Shown piece by piece: positions 23,251 through 31,927 of a DNA stretch of 64,000 bases. Position 1 is the stretch's first letter, and each line of letters starts with the position of its first letter. The translations under genes were made by a program, and so were the position numbers. The DNA is from Haloferax sulfurifontis ATCC BAA-897 (GTDB lineage Archaea > Halobacteriota > Halobacteria > Halobacteriales > Haloferacaceae), in assembly GCF_000337835.1 (NCBI RefSeq), contig NZ_AOLM01000019.1:1-64000 (forward strand). Direction: 5' to 3'. A model generated the notes under the pieces. That model was given only the letters and a program-made list of their open reading frames with translations. It made no database searches and was not told where the DNA came from.

Positions 23251-24693
23251 GTGTTTCCGGTCCCCAACCCCGTCCGCCTCCTCATCCTCGGTATCGGGCT
23301 GGCGCTCGCCCGGCTCGGTCTCCTCGACCGCGAGCGCGCCGTCCGCATCGCCGACCTCTCGTGGCCCCGCGTCGTCACCGGCATCGCCCGGATGTCGAAA
23401 AACGCCGTCGACGTGGCGATGGTGGGTCTCGCCTCCGGGACCGTCGCAATCACCGGCGTCGGGTTCGCCGGGCCGTACTGGGGACTCGCCTTCGCGCTCG
23501 GCGGCGGCATCGCGGGCGGGACCATCGCGCTCGTCTCACAGCGCTTCGGCGCGGACGCGATGGACGAACTGGGGCTCGCGGTCCGGTCGAGCGCGCTCTT
23601 GACCGTCGTCGCCACGCTCCCGGTCACGGCCGTCTTCTGGCTGTTCCCCACCGAACTCATCTCCGTGCTGAGTAGCGACCAAGGCGCAATCGAACTCGGG
23701 GCGGCCTACCTCCGAATCGTCGGGCTCGGCGTCCCGTTCGCCGGGCTGAACCTCATCGGGAGTCGCGTCCTCGTCGGCACCGACGACGCGTACACCGCGA
23801 TGATTCTCCGCGCGACCGGGGCGGTCATCAACATCGTCCTCAACGCGGTGCTCATCTTCGGGCTCGACCTCGGCGTCGAGGGCGCGGCGCTCGGGACCGT
23901 CCTCTCGAACGTCGTCGTCACCGGCGCGTTCGCGGTCGGCCTCGCGCGGGGGTCGCTCCCCGGCGTCGGCGCGTTCCCCGTCACCATCGACCCCTTCGGG
24001 TCGTTCGTCGACCCCGGGACGCTCGTCGACCTCGTTAAAATCGGCCTGCCCGTGATGGGTCGCGGGCTCGTCTGGACGGTCGCGGAGTTCCCGATGCTCG
24101 CCATCCTCGACAGCTTCGGCCCCGACGTGGTCGCGGCGTTCGTCATCGCCCGCCGAATCTGGGGGCTGATGAACACCCCCGGCTGGGGCTTCGGGCTGGC
24201 GTCGTCGAGCCTCGTCGGGCAGGCGCTCGGCAAGGACGACGAGCGAACCGCCGAGGCCTACGGCAACGAGGTCATTCGGTTCGCCGTCGCCACGTACATC
24301 GTCTCGGCGGCGCTCGTGGCGATATTCGCCCGCCCAATCGTCCTCGGGTTCGTCGATAACCCGGCGGACCCGGCGGTCCCTATCGCCGTCAACCTCGTCT
24401 ACGTCGCCTGTCTCGCCGTCATCTTACAGGGCGTCTCCGGCGGCTCCGCGGGGCCGCTCGACGCCAGCGGCGACACGCGTTGGACGTTCGGAAGCCAGTT
24501 CGTCGGGATGTTCCTCGGGTCGATTCCGCTCACCTACATCGGCTCCGTCACCTCGCTCGGCCTCACCGGGCTCTACCTGGCGTTCCTCGCCGAGACGACC
24601 ATCCCGGCGGTGCTGAACTACTACCGCTTCAAGACCGGGACGTGGAAGGCGGTGAGTCGGAACTACCGGCCGAAGGCGGCCGCGGACGACTGA
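23251..24693 (+). CDS. MATE family efflux protein
   Basis: 480 residues with 12 membrane helices in two similar halves: SKNAVDVAMVGLASGTVAITGVGF in the first and GRGLVWTVAEFPMLAILDSFG in the second. MATE proteins export cationic compounds using Na+ or H+ gradients. The GTG start at 23251 follows a CATAAGTAC box about 30 bp upstream, so the transcript is probably leaderless; more upstream codons in the same frame are antisense to the glyoxalase gene. Confidence 0.88.
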   Translation: MFPVPNPVRLLILGIGLALARLGLLDRERAVRIADLSWPRVVTGIARMSKNAVDVAMVGLASGTVAITGVGFAGPYWGLAFALGGGIAGGTIALVSQRFGADAMDELGLAVRSSALLTVVATLPVTAVFWLFPTELISVLSSDQGAIELGAAYLRIVGLGVPFAGLNLIGSRVLVGTDDAYTAMILRATGAVINIVLNAVLIFGLDLGVEGAALGTVLSNVVVTGAFAVGLARGSLPGVGAFPVTIDPFGSFVDPGTLVDLVKIGLPVMGRGLVWTVAEFPMLAILDSFGPDVVAAFVIARRIWGLMNTPGWGFGLASSSLVGQALGKDDERTAEAYGNEVIRFAVATYIVSAALVAIFARPIVLGFVDNPADPAVPIAVNLVYVACLAVILQGVSGGSAGPLDASGDTRWTFGSQFVGMFLGSIPLTYIGSVTSLGLTGLYLAFLAETTIPAVLNYYRFKTGTWKAVSRNYRPKAAADD

Positions 24694-24700
24694 GCCGGAG

Positions 24701-25177
24701 TCACCGGGCGTCGCGCTCGCCCGCGCGTGACCAATACAGGAACCCCGCCACGGCCCACAAGAGGACGGTCCCGACCGGCCACGCGGTTCGACCGGGTTGG
24801 ACCGAAAAGCCGCGGGCGACCTCCAACTGGGTCACGCCGGCGAGGAGGAGTCCGGCCGCGGTGAGTCGAACGTCCTCGCGGCCGAACAGGACGCCCGAGA
24901 GCGCGCTTCCGAGCGCGACGAGGTAACAGGCGACGCCGACCGGCCAGACGAGGATGTAGTCCGGCAGTCCCATGGTAAAGCGCAGGAAGAAGTCGGTGAT
25001 GGTCGTCACGCTCCCGGTCGCGGGACCGACGAGTCCCCACGGGAACAGGAGCGTGGCGCTCCCGGCGGTGAACGTCTGGACGGACCACGGAACGAGAGCG
25101 AGGACGGAGACGAGGAGTAGGTTGCGGCGGCGCGCGGACGACCGCGGAGCCGACCGGGCCGCCGGGTCGGTCGTCAC
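24701..25177 (-). CDS. Small hydrophobic protein, TIGR04206-like
   Basis: 158 residues with four membrane helices, including LLLVSVLALVPWSVQTFTAG and WPVGTVLLWAVAGFLYWSRA. A GTG start overlaps the stop of the GTPase gene by 4 nt. I recall a haloarchaeal family (TIGR04206) of such proteins, noted for lying near archaeosortase A, and artA is indeed about 2.5 kb away; I cannot confirm membership. Function unknown. The Arg-rich extension of the frame beyond 25177 is antisense-like and excluded. Confidence 0.7.
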   Translation of the reverse strand: MTTDPAARSAPRSSARRRNLLLVSVLALVPWSVQTFTAGSATLLFPWGLVGPATGSVTTITDFFLRFTMGLPDYILVWPVGVACYLVALGSALSGVLFGREDVRLTAAGLLLAGVTQLEVARGFSVQPGRTAWPVGTVLLWAVAGFLYWSRAGERDAR

Positions 25178-26283
25178 CGCTGGGCGATGATGCGGAGCAC
25201 GTCCTCGTCGGCGAGGACGTGGTCGCGACCGACCTGCTGGTCGTCGTGTTTCGCGCTCGGGCCGGAGACGCGGGCGAACCGGAACCGCTCGTCGAGCTTG
25301 GCACCGAGTTCGTGGATGGCGTCGTCGATGGTGTCGCCCTCGCGGAGGACGAGCGGCTCGTCGTAGTCGACGCCGCGGCCGGGTTTGTCCATGTAGATGC
25401 GGATGAGCCCGAGGGCGTCCCAAATCTCCTCTTTGAGCGCGTCGAGGCCCTTCTCGGCCTCGGCGCTGATGAACGTCACCTCGTCGGGGTCGAGACCGAC
25501 CTCGCGGAGGTTCTCTTCGACCGTCGGGAGGTAGTCCTTGTCGATGAGGTCGGCCTTGTTGACGGCGACGATAGACGGCAGGTACACCCGGTTTTTCATG
25601 ATGCCGTCGACGAGTTCGTCGATGGTCGTCTCGCCGCGGAGCGTCACCTCGGCGTTGACGAAGCCGTGCTCGCGGAGGATGCCCTTGATGGTCTCCTCTT
25701 CGAGGTCGACGCTGTCGCTTTTGGTCACGTTGATGCCGCCTTTGCCCTTCTTGTTGATAGAGAGGTTCGGCGGCGACGTGTCGAGCCGAATCTTGTTGTT
25801 GTAGAGCTCCCGTTGCAGTCGCTCGTAGCGCTCTATCTCGAACACCGAGAGCATGAACACGACGAGGTCGGCGGTGCGGACGACAGAAAGGACCTCCTTG
25901 CCGCCGCCGCGACCGCCCGCGGCCCCTTCGATGAGGCCGGGCACGTCGAGTATCTGGATGTTCGCGCCCTTGTACTTCAGCATCCCCGGGTTGACGTTGA
26001 GCGTCGTGAACTCGTACTCGCCCGTCTCGCTGTCGGCGTTGGTGAGCGCGTTGATGAGCGTCGATTTGCCGACGCTCGGGAAGCCGACGAGCGCGACCGT
26101 GGCGTCGCCGGTCTTCTCGACGGCGTACCCTTGGCCGCCGCCGGCCGAACTCTGGTTTTCGAGTTTCTCTTTCAGTTCCGCGAGTTTCGCCTTCAGCCGG
26201 CCGATGTGCGCCTCGGTCGACTTGTTGTACGGCGTGTTAGATATCTCCTCGCGGATATCTTCGATCTCCTCCTCCAGTCCCAT
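25174..26283 (-). CDS. DRG/Obg-family GTPase with TGS domain
   Basis: 369 residues: an N-terminal coiled helical region (MGLEEEIEDIREEI), a G1 loop GFPSVGKS (67-74), G3 DVPG, a Gly-rich GAAGGRGGGKEVLS stretch typical of DRG, NKAD as G4, and a C-terminal TGS domain (MDKPGRGVDYDEPLVLREGDTIDDAI...DHVLADEDVLRI). Archaeal DRG proteins associate with ribosomes or translation. It heads an operon with the small membrane protein downstream. Confidence 0.92.
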   Translation of the reverse strand: MGLEEEIEDIREEISNTPYNKSTEAHIGRLKAKLAELKEKLENQSSAGGGQGYAVEKTGDATVALVGFPSVGKSTLINALTNADSETGEYEFTTLNVNPGMLKYKGANIQILDVPGLIEGAAGGRGGGKEVLSVVRTADLVVFMLSVFEIERYERLQRELYNNKIRLDTSPPNLSINKKGKGGINVTKSDSVDLEEETIKGILREHGFVNAEVTLRGETTIDELVDGIMKNRVYLPSIVAVNKADLIDKDYLPTVEENLREVGLDPDEVTFISAEAEKGLDALKEEIWDALGLIRIYMDKPGRGVDYDEPLVLREGDTIDDAIHELGAKLDERFRFARVSGPSAKHDDQQVGRDHVLADEDVLRIIAQR

Positions 26284-26439
26284 CGTCAACAGTTCCGCCG
26301 CGTCCGTCGAAAAACCCTTTCCTTCCGCGCGGCGGGTCAGCCGCACCGACGCGTCGGATATCGTGGTCGTCTCGCGTGCGCGAAGAGACGAGTTTCGGCA
26401 CGGTTATACACGACCCCTTCGACCGCCCGATGAACACCG

Positions 26440-26643
26440 ATGCCCGACCCCCGAACGCTCCGCGACAGCACGCAAATCGTGCTCCCCTGCGACCTCTTGG
26501 AGAGCGTGCGCGACGACCTCGAATCGGAGTTCGTCGTCTCGGTCCACCGAGCGAACGGCGAGACGTGCCGGATCATCGGCAGTCCGGTCGAGATTCGCGC
26601 GGTCAGCGACTTCCTCGCCCGACAGGGCATCTCCCTCCGCTAG
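26440..26643 (+). CDS. Conserved small haloarchaeal protein
   Basis: 67 residues, MPDPRTLRDSTQIVLPCDLLESVRDDL..., ending AVSDFLARQGISLR. The beta-alpha-beta-alpha appearance suggests one compact domain; no motif is recognised. A GTTATACAC box about 35 bp upstream gives a plausible promoter with a short leader. It is the first of a run of plus-strand small genes leading to coxA. Confidence 0.65.
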   Translation: MPDPRTLRDSTQIVLPCDLLESVRDDLESEFVVSVHRANGETCRIIGSPVEIRAVSDFLARQGISLR

Positions 26644-26688
26644 TCGCGGTTCCGAAGGGCTTGTTACCACACAGTCCAACGGACGCGT

Positions 26689-27054
26689 ATGGACGAAGCG
26701 CCGGGACTCTCCGACCAGTACCGCACGGCCAGTCCGTGGCCCGTGTTCATCGCGCTCGGAATCCCCATCTCCGAGTTGGGCCTGTTGTTCGACCTGTTTC
26801 CCCTCGCCGTCGGCGGACTGCTCCTGTTCGGCGGGAGCGTCGTCGGCATCCTCAAGGAGTCCGGATACGTCACCTCGACGATTCGCGCAGTCACCGCGCT
26901 TGCGGTCATCTTCCTCGCGTTCGGTGCGGGGCTCGCGTTCACCGACATCGCCCTCGTGACCCGGGGCTACGCGGTCATCGCCGCCGCGATTCTGCTGGCG
27001 GTCGGCGGCGTCGTCTTCGAACTGTTCGTCCGCGAACAGCGACAGACGTTCTGA
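26689..27054 (+). CDS. Cox-cluster membrane protein
   Basis: 121 residues with four membrane helices (for example VFIALGIPISELGLLFDLFPL and YAVIAAAILLAVGGVVFELFV). It precedes another small membrane protein and the heme-copper oxidase subunit I gene on the same strand. Haloarchaeal coxA genes are commonly flanked by such proteins, annotated only as cox cluster proteins; a role in oxidase assembly or as an accessory subunit is inferred from position. Confidence 0.7.
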   Translation: MDEAPGLSDQYRTASPWPVFIALGIPISELGLLFDLFPLAVGGLLLFGGSVVGILKESGYVTSTIRAVTALAVIFLAFGAGLAFTDIALVTRGYAVIAAAILLAVGGVVFELFVREQRQTF

Positions 27055-27154
27055 CCGCCGCGGACGCCGCTGACGACCCCGCGGCCGCTCCCACTCGCCC
27101 CGACCGGACGAGAAACCAACAATCTATTTGAACGGCGTCCCCGACTGTCCCGAT

Positions 27155-27514
27155 ATGGCAACCAAGACGTTCGACAAGGACACCATCCTCGACCTCACGG
27201 TCAACATGGTCCCGCTGGCCATCATCCTGTTTTTCGTGGTGGCGTTCACCTTTGTCAATCCGTTTGGGTTCGAATCGCTCACTTCGGGGCTCCAGTACAC
27301 GCTCCTCATCGCGCCGTTCGTGCTCCTCGCGGCGCTCACCTACCTCTCGGGGAAGGCCATCGCGGGCTCCGAGAAGGAAGGCACCGTCTACGCGCCCGGA
27401 CAGGCGACGGTCCCCGGCGCGAAGCCGCTTCACGAAGAAGAAGGCGAGGAGGCGGCCGAACTCGAAGAATCGCCGGATGACGACGCCGTCGAGGCCGCGG
27501 ACGAGACGGCTTAA
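27155..27514 (+). CDS. Cox-cluster membrane protein with acidic tail
   Basis: 119 residues from the ATG at 27155: two membrane helices (VPLAIILFFVVAFTFVNPFGF and YTLLIAPFVLLAALTYLSG) and a long Glu/Asp/Ala tail exposed to solvent. It ends 62 bp before coxA on the same strand. The topology resembles small accessory subunits of heme-copper oxidases, but no signature is seen. Confidence 0.72.
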   Translation: MATKTFDKDTILDLTVNMVPLAIILFFVVAFTFVNPFGFESLTSGLQYTLLIAPFVLLAALTYLSGKAIAGSEKEGTVYAPGQATVPGAKPLHEEEGEEAAELEESPDDDAVEAADETA

Positions 27515-27576
27515 AGCACCTCGAATCGCAGGGCGGTCCCGAATCTTTCATTACCCTGCACTACTCAGGCACTTCC

Positions 27577-29376
27577 ATGGAGGTTAACGGACAGTTAGCA
27601 CTGACGGTGCTCATGGGGGTCTTCCTCATCGCCGTCGCCGCGTGGCTCGCGCGGGTCGAAGACTGGCGGTCGTACACCCCGCTCGCGGGCGGAGGCACGG
27701 TCGGTGGTACCGCAGAGCAGTACGTCTCGGAGGAGAAACCATCCGGGGTCATCCGTTGGTTGACGACGGTCGACCACAAGGACATCGGGATGCTCTACGG
27801 CGCGTACGCGCTCATCGCGTTCGCCGTGGGGGGTCTCATGGTCGTCCTGATGCGGATTGAACTGGCGGACCCGTCGATGACGCTTATCTCGAACACGTTC
27901 TACAACTCGTTGCTCACAAGCCACGGGATTACGATGCTGTTCCTGTTCGGGACGCCCATCATCGCCGCGTTCTCGAACTACTTTATCCCGCTTCTCATCG
28001 GCGCGGACGACATGGCGTTCCCGCGTATCAACGCCATCGCGTTCTGGCTCCTGCCGCCGGCGGCGCTCCTCATCTGGGCCGGGTTCTTCCCCATCCCGGA
28101 CGTCATCCCGGCGCAGACGGCTTGGACGATGTACACGCCGCTTTCGGCCGGTGTCGGGTCCGGCAACCAGGTGAACGCCGGCGTCGACCTGATGCTCCTC
28201 GGCCTGCACCTCTCGGGTGTCTCGGCCACGATGGGCGCGATCAACTTCATCGCGACCATCTTCACGGAGCGTGACGAGAAGGTGTCGTGGGCGAACCTCG
28301 ACATCTTCTCGTGGACGATTCTGACCCAGTCCGGACTCATCCTCTTCGCGTTCCCGCTTCTCGGGAGCGCCATCGCGATGCTGCTTCTCGACCGGAACTT
28401 CGGCACGATGTTCTTCTCGGTCGACGGCGGCGCGATTCTGTGGCAACACCTGTTTTGGTTCTTCGGCCACCCCGAAGTGTACATCCTCGTGTTGCCCCCG
28501 ATGGGTATCGTGAGCCTCGTGCTCCCGCGCTTCGCGGGCCGGCGGCTCTTCGGGTTCAAGTTCGTCGTCTACTCCACGCTCGCCATCGGCGTCCTCTCGT
28601 TCGGCGTCTGGGCGCACCACATGTTCGCGACGGGTATCGACCCACGGCTCCGCGCCTCGTTCATGGCCGTCTCGCTGGCCATCGCGATACCGAGCGCGGT
28701 CAAGACGTTCAACTGGATCACGACGATGTGGAACGGGAAGATTCGCCTCACGACGCCGATGCTGTTCTGTATCGGCTTCGTCTCGAACTTCATCATCGGC
28801 GGCGTGACGGGCGTCTTCCTCGCGTCGATTCCGGTGGACCTCGTGCTCCACGACACCTACTACGTCGTCGGGCACTTCCACTACATCGTTATGGGTGCCA
28901 TCGCCTTCGCCGGCTTCGCCGGGCTCTACTACTGGTTCCCCATCTACACCGGACGGATGTACCAGGTCACGCTCGGTAAGTGGCACTTCTGGCTCTCGAT
29001 GGTCGGGACGAACCTGACGTTCTTCGCGATGATTCTGCTCGGCTACGGCGGCATGCCGCGTCGCTACGCGACCTACCTGCCGCAGTTCGCGACGCTCCAC
29101 CAGGTCGCCACGGTCGGCGCGCTCATCCTGCTCGTCGGCCAGATAATCTTCGTCTGGAACTTCGCCCAGTCGTGGCTCGAAGGCCGCGAGGTCGAAGACG
29201 GCGACCCGTGGGACCTCGCCGACGACGATCTCACCACCGCCGAGTGGACCTGGTTCGAGCGCAAACTGGAGACGGCCGTCACCGACGGCGGCGAAGACGA
29301 GACCGAACTCGCCACCGACGGCGGGCAGGCGGTCGACGACGCGGACGCGGACGCGGACTCCGCTGACGACGCGTAA
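27577..29376 (+). CDS. coxA: Heme-copper (cytochrome c/quinol-type) oxidase subunit I
   Basis: 599 residues, 12 or more membrane helices. Key motifs: LLTSHGITMLFLFG (heme His), FWFFGHPEVYILVLP (CuB His and the cross-linked Tyr of type A oxidases), WAHHMFATG (CuB His pair) and VVGHFHYIVMG (heme a and a3 His). It reduces O2 to water and pumps protons. The last 60 residues are an acidic halophile tail. Subunit II is not in this window, so it must be encoded elsewhere. Small membrane proteins flank it on both sides. Confidence 0.95.
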   Translation: MEVNGQLALTVLMGVFLIAVAAWLARVEDWRSYTPLAGGGTVGGTAEQYVSEEKPSGVIRWLTTVDHKDIGMLYGAYALIAFAVGGLMVVLMRIELADPSMTLISNTFYNSLLTSHGITMLFLFGTPIIAAFSNYFIPLLIGADDMAFPRINAIAFWLLPPAALLIWAGFFPIPDVIPAQTAWTMYTPLSAGVGSGNQVNAGVDLMLLGLHLSGVSATMGAINFIATIFTERDEKVSWANLDIFSWTILTQSGLILFAFPLLGSAIAMLLLDRNFGTMFFSVDGGAILWQHLFWFFGHPEVYILVLPPMGIVSLVLPRFAGRRLFGFKFVVYSTLAIGVLSFGVWAHHMFATGIDPRLRASFMAVSLAIAIPSAVKTFNWITTMWNGKIRLTTPMLFCIGFVSNFIIGGVTGVFLASIPVDLVLHDTYYVVGHFHYIVMGAIAFAGFAGLYYWFPIYTGRMYQVTLGKWHFWLSMVGTNLTFFAMILLGYGGMPRRYATYLPQFATLHQVATVGALILLVGQIIFVWNFAQSWLEGREVEDGDPWDLADDDLTTAEWTWFERKLETAVTDGGEDETELATDGGQAVDDADADADSADDA

Positions 29377-29596
29377 CCGACGCCGCTCGCTCGCGGTGCG
29401 GTCGCGATTCATTTTTCGGACGCTGGTCTTCGAGAGCGAACGCGCCCGACGCCGGTGACTGTCCGTCCGCGCCGCCGGCGTCGCGTGGCGCGTGTCGTGG
29501 TGTCCGCTCGTCAGCGCCGCCGCTCACGAGTAACGGAGGTCACGGCGAATCGAAGCGGCCGCTGTCAGTGGTGGCGACGCCGAAAAACGGGAGCGC

Positions 29597-29680
29597 TCAG
29601 ACGACGAGGAGGATGCCCGTCGCGAACATCAGTATCGCGATGGCCCCGAGCACGAGTCCGAGGATATCGGTATCCGACAT
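29597..29680 (-). CDS. 27-residue single-helix membrane microprotein
   Basis: A complete tiny frame, ATG at 29678-29680 to TGA at 29597-29599. After MSDTDI it is one uninterrupted hydrophobic helix ending ILLVV. It lies in the coxA cluster between coxA and another small membrane gene, on the opposite strand. Small single-helix proteins occur as oxidase subunits, so this may be one; nothing proves expression. Confidence 0.5.
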   Translation of the reverse strand: MSDTDILGLVLGAIAILMFATGILLVV

Positions 29681-29790
29681 ACTCGAAGCTTGGTGCGTGC
29701 GGTCAAAGGTGCATCGGTACGCGGACGCCGACTCCCCGAGCGACGAGGCGAACGGAAACTCCTAACAGCGTCCGCATCCGACCGCAAACC

Positions 29791-30045
29791 GTGAGTTCGA
29801 ACGTCGGCGGTCACCGCTTCGTCCTCGGACTGTACGCCGCCCTCGTCGCCGTCGGTGGGGCCGCGGGCTACCTCACGGGCACCTTCGTCTCAGAGCTCAG
29901 CGCGCCCCGGTTCCTCTTTTTGGTGCCGTTCCCGCCGACGCCCCTCGGCTTTGCGGCCTACGGCGCGCTGACTATCGCGCTCGTCCTCGGCGTCCCGCTC
30001 GGGCTCGTCGTCTACGTCTCGGCGGGACTCGACGACGACGCCTGA
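29791..30045 (+). CDS. Small cox-cluster membrane protein
   Basis: 84 residues from a GTG at 29791. It has two membrane helices (FVLGLYAALVAVGGAAGYLTG and FAAYGALTIALVLGVPLGLVV) with a short loop between, ending YVSAGLDDDA. The arrangement near coxA matches other haloarchaeal oxidase clusters. Function unknown. Confidence 0.65.
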   Translation: MSSNVGGHRFVLGLYAALVAVGGAAGYLTGTFVSELSAPRFLFLVPFPPTPLGFAAYGALTIALVLGVPLGLVVYVSAGLDDDA

Positions 30046-30099
30046 TTCAGCATCATCGTTCAGCACAAATACTAAGACCGGTGACCGGGACGTGGTAGT

Positions 30100-30504
30100 A
30101 TGTACCACGTGGTAATCGGTATCGATGACGACACGGAGCACGCGCTCGCGTGCGTCGAAGAGGTCGCGAAACTCCCCGGCGAACCCGGCGAAAAGGAGGT
30201 GACGCTCATTCACAGCTTCACCGACAACCCGACCGGGGCGTCGGCGACGCAGATTCAGTCGGTGCGGGAGGCGTCCGAGTTCCTCGAAGACCGCGGTGTC
30301 GAGTACGACGTCAACGAGTCGTCGGGCGACCCCGCGGAGGTCATCCTCGAATTCGCCGAAGAGGAGGACGCGGACCTCATCGTCACCGCCGGGCGGAAGC
30401 GCTCGCCCGCGGGCAAGGCGCTGTTCGGAAGCGTCACGCAGACGGTGATTCTGAACTCTGACCGGCCCGTCATGGTGACGGGCTCGACGAAGCGGAAACG
30501 TTAG
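30100..30504 (+). CDS. UspA family universal stress protein
   Basis: 134 residues, MYHVVIGIDDDTEHALACVEEVAK, with AGRKRSPAGKALFGSVTQTVI near the end. In place of the usual G-x2-G-x9-G(S/T) it has GRKRSPAGKALFGS, so the ATP site may be altered. The last 4 bp overlap the convergent thioredoxin-like gene. Confidence 0.85.
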   Translation: MYHVVIGIDDDTEHALACVEEVAKLPGEPGEKEVTLIHSFTDNPTGASATQIQSVREASEFLEDRGVEYDVNESSGDPAEVILEFAEEEDADLIVTAGRKRSPAGKALFGSVTQTVILNSDRPVMVTGSTKRKR

Positions 30505-31181
30505 TACACCCGGTCGACGACGGCCGCGACCTCGTCGGGGGTCTGACGGCCGGACGCTCGTTCTCGCAGTTCGCCGTCACGGACACACAGGAGCGTCGGC
30601 GCCGCGTCGACCTCGAATCGCCGACAGAACTCGTCGGCCGCTTCGCCGTCGACGCCCGCGGTCGCGACTCCGTCGGGAACGCGGTCGAGGATGGCGTCGA
30701 GGTCCGCTTTCATCGCGTCGCAAGGGTCACAGAAGCGCCGCCACACGAGGACGACGGCGTCCGGGTTCGCGGCGAGGTACGACTCGAAGGAGTCGTCGTC
30801 GAGTTCGTCGAGCGCGCTCGGCACCGGCGACGACGAGGTCATCTCGACGAGCAGACCCGCCATGACGAAAAGCAGGTCACGCTCGACCGGCACGTCGAGG
30901 AACGACTTCGCCGCGAGATAGGCGACCACGTCGGCTCTGGTGACGTCGAACTCGTCGAGTCGCGCCTCGACGTTCTCGGGCGCGACGCCGAAGAGGTCCG
31001 AGACGGTCTGGTGGAACTCTTCGGTAGAGACCGCGCCGTAGATGTCGTGGTAGACGGCGAGCGTCTTCTCGAAGTCCTCCGTGGTCGAGAGCGTCCCGTC
31101 GGGCGCTTCGTCGACCGCGCCGGCTTCGATGAGCGTTTCGAGCGCCGTCTCGGGGTCGGCGTCGATGTCGGTTGCGGCCAT
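30501..31181 (-). CDS. Thioredoxin-fold protein at the end of the ABC transporter operon
   Basis: 226 residues. The first 120 are helical and acidic with no known fold. Residues about 125-226 form a thioredoxin domain with the redox pair Cys151-Asp-Pro-Cys154 (RRFCDPCDAMKAD) and the cis-Pro segment DAAPTLLCV. The CDPC active site is unusual compared with CGPC. It starts 2 bp after the stop of the livF-type gene, so it is co-transcribed with the transporter, although no direct link between the functions is known. Confidence 0.82.
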   Translation of the reverse strand: MAATDIDADPETALETLIEAGAVDEAPDGTLSTTEDFEKTLAVYHDIYGAVSTEEFHQTVSDLFGVAPENVEARLDEFDVTRADVVAYLAAKSFLDVPVERDLLFVMAGLLVEMTSSSPVPSALDELDDDSFESYLAANPDAVVLVWRRFCDPCDAMKADLDAILDRVPDGVATAGVDGEAADEFCRRFEVDAAPTLLCVRDGELRERASGRQTPDEVAAVVDRVY

Positions 31182-31183
31182 CG

Positions 31184-31927
31184 TCAGACCCCCAGATACC
31201 GCTCGCGCGTCTCGTCGTCCTCGCGGAGCTCCTCGGCGCTCCCGTCGAAGACGATGCCCCCCTGGTCGATGACGTACGCGCGGTCGGCGAGCTTGATGGC
31301 CGCCGCGGCGTTCTGCTCGACGAGGAGGATGGTCGTGCCCGCCTCGCTGATGCGTTCGACCGCGTCCTCCACGTCCTCGATAATCTTCGGCGCGAGCCCC
31401 TCGTAGGGCTCGTCGAGGAGGAGCAGGTCCGTGTTCTGCTTCAGGGCGCGCGCGATGGCGAGCATCTGCTGTTCGCCGCCGGAGAGCGTCCCCGCGCGCT
31501 GGTCTCGCCGCTCGTCGAGACGGGGGAACTGGTTGTAGACCTCCTCGGTCGACATCCCCTTGTGGCCGAACGACAGCGACCGACCCCACGTGTTCGACTT
31601 GTTGTTGACGACCTCCGCGAGGTGGAGGTTCTCGGCGACAGAGAGGTTCGGGAAGATGCGCCGCTCCTCGGGCACCAGCGAGATGCCCCGGACCGACACG
31701 TCTTCGGCGGGGACGCCGGTGATGTCGTCGTCCTTGAACCGGATGTTGCCCTTCCGCACGTCGGGCGGCGTCGCGCCGGCGATACACCGGAGCGTGGTGG
31801 TCTTGCCCGCGCCGTTGCGGCCGAGGAGCGCGCATATCTCGCCTTCCTCGACGCTCATCGAGAGGTTCCGAATGATGTGGCTCTCGCCGTAGTAGGCGTC
31901 GATGGCGTCGATTTCGAGGAGGCTCAC
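31184..31927 (-). CDS. livF: ABC transporter ATP-binding protein, branched-chain amino-acid type (LivF-like)
   Basis: 247 residues. Walker A is GRNGAGKTT, the signature is LSGGEQQMLAIARAL, Walker B is LLLLDEPYEGLAPKI and the switch His is in ILLVEQNAAAA, all of the HAAT (LivF) subfamily. It energises uptake with LivG. It overlaps livG by 4 nt. Confidence 0.9.
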   Translation of the reverse strand: MSLLEIDAIDAYYGESHIIRNLSMSVEEGEICALLGRNGAGKTTTLRCIAGATPPDVRKGNIRFKDDDITGVPAEDVSVRGISLVPEERRIFPNLSVAENLHLAEVVNNKSNTWGRSLSFGHKGMSTEEVYNQFPRLDERRDQRAGTLSGGEQQMLAIARALKQNTDLLLLDEPYEGLAPKIIEDVEDAVERISEAGTTILLVEQNAAAAIKLADRAYVIDQGGIVFDGSAEELREDDETRERYLGV

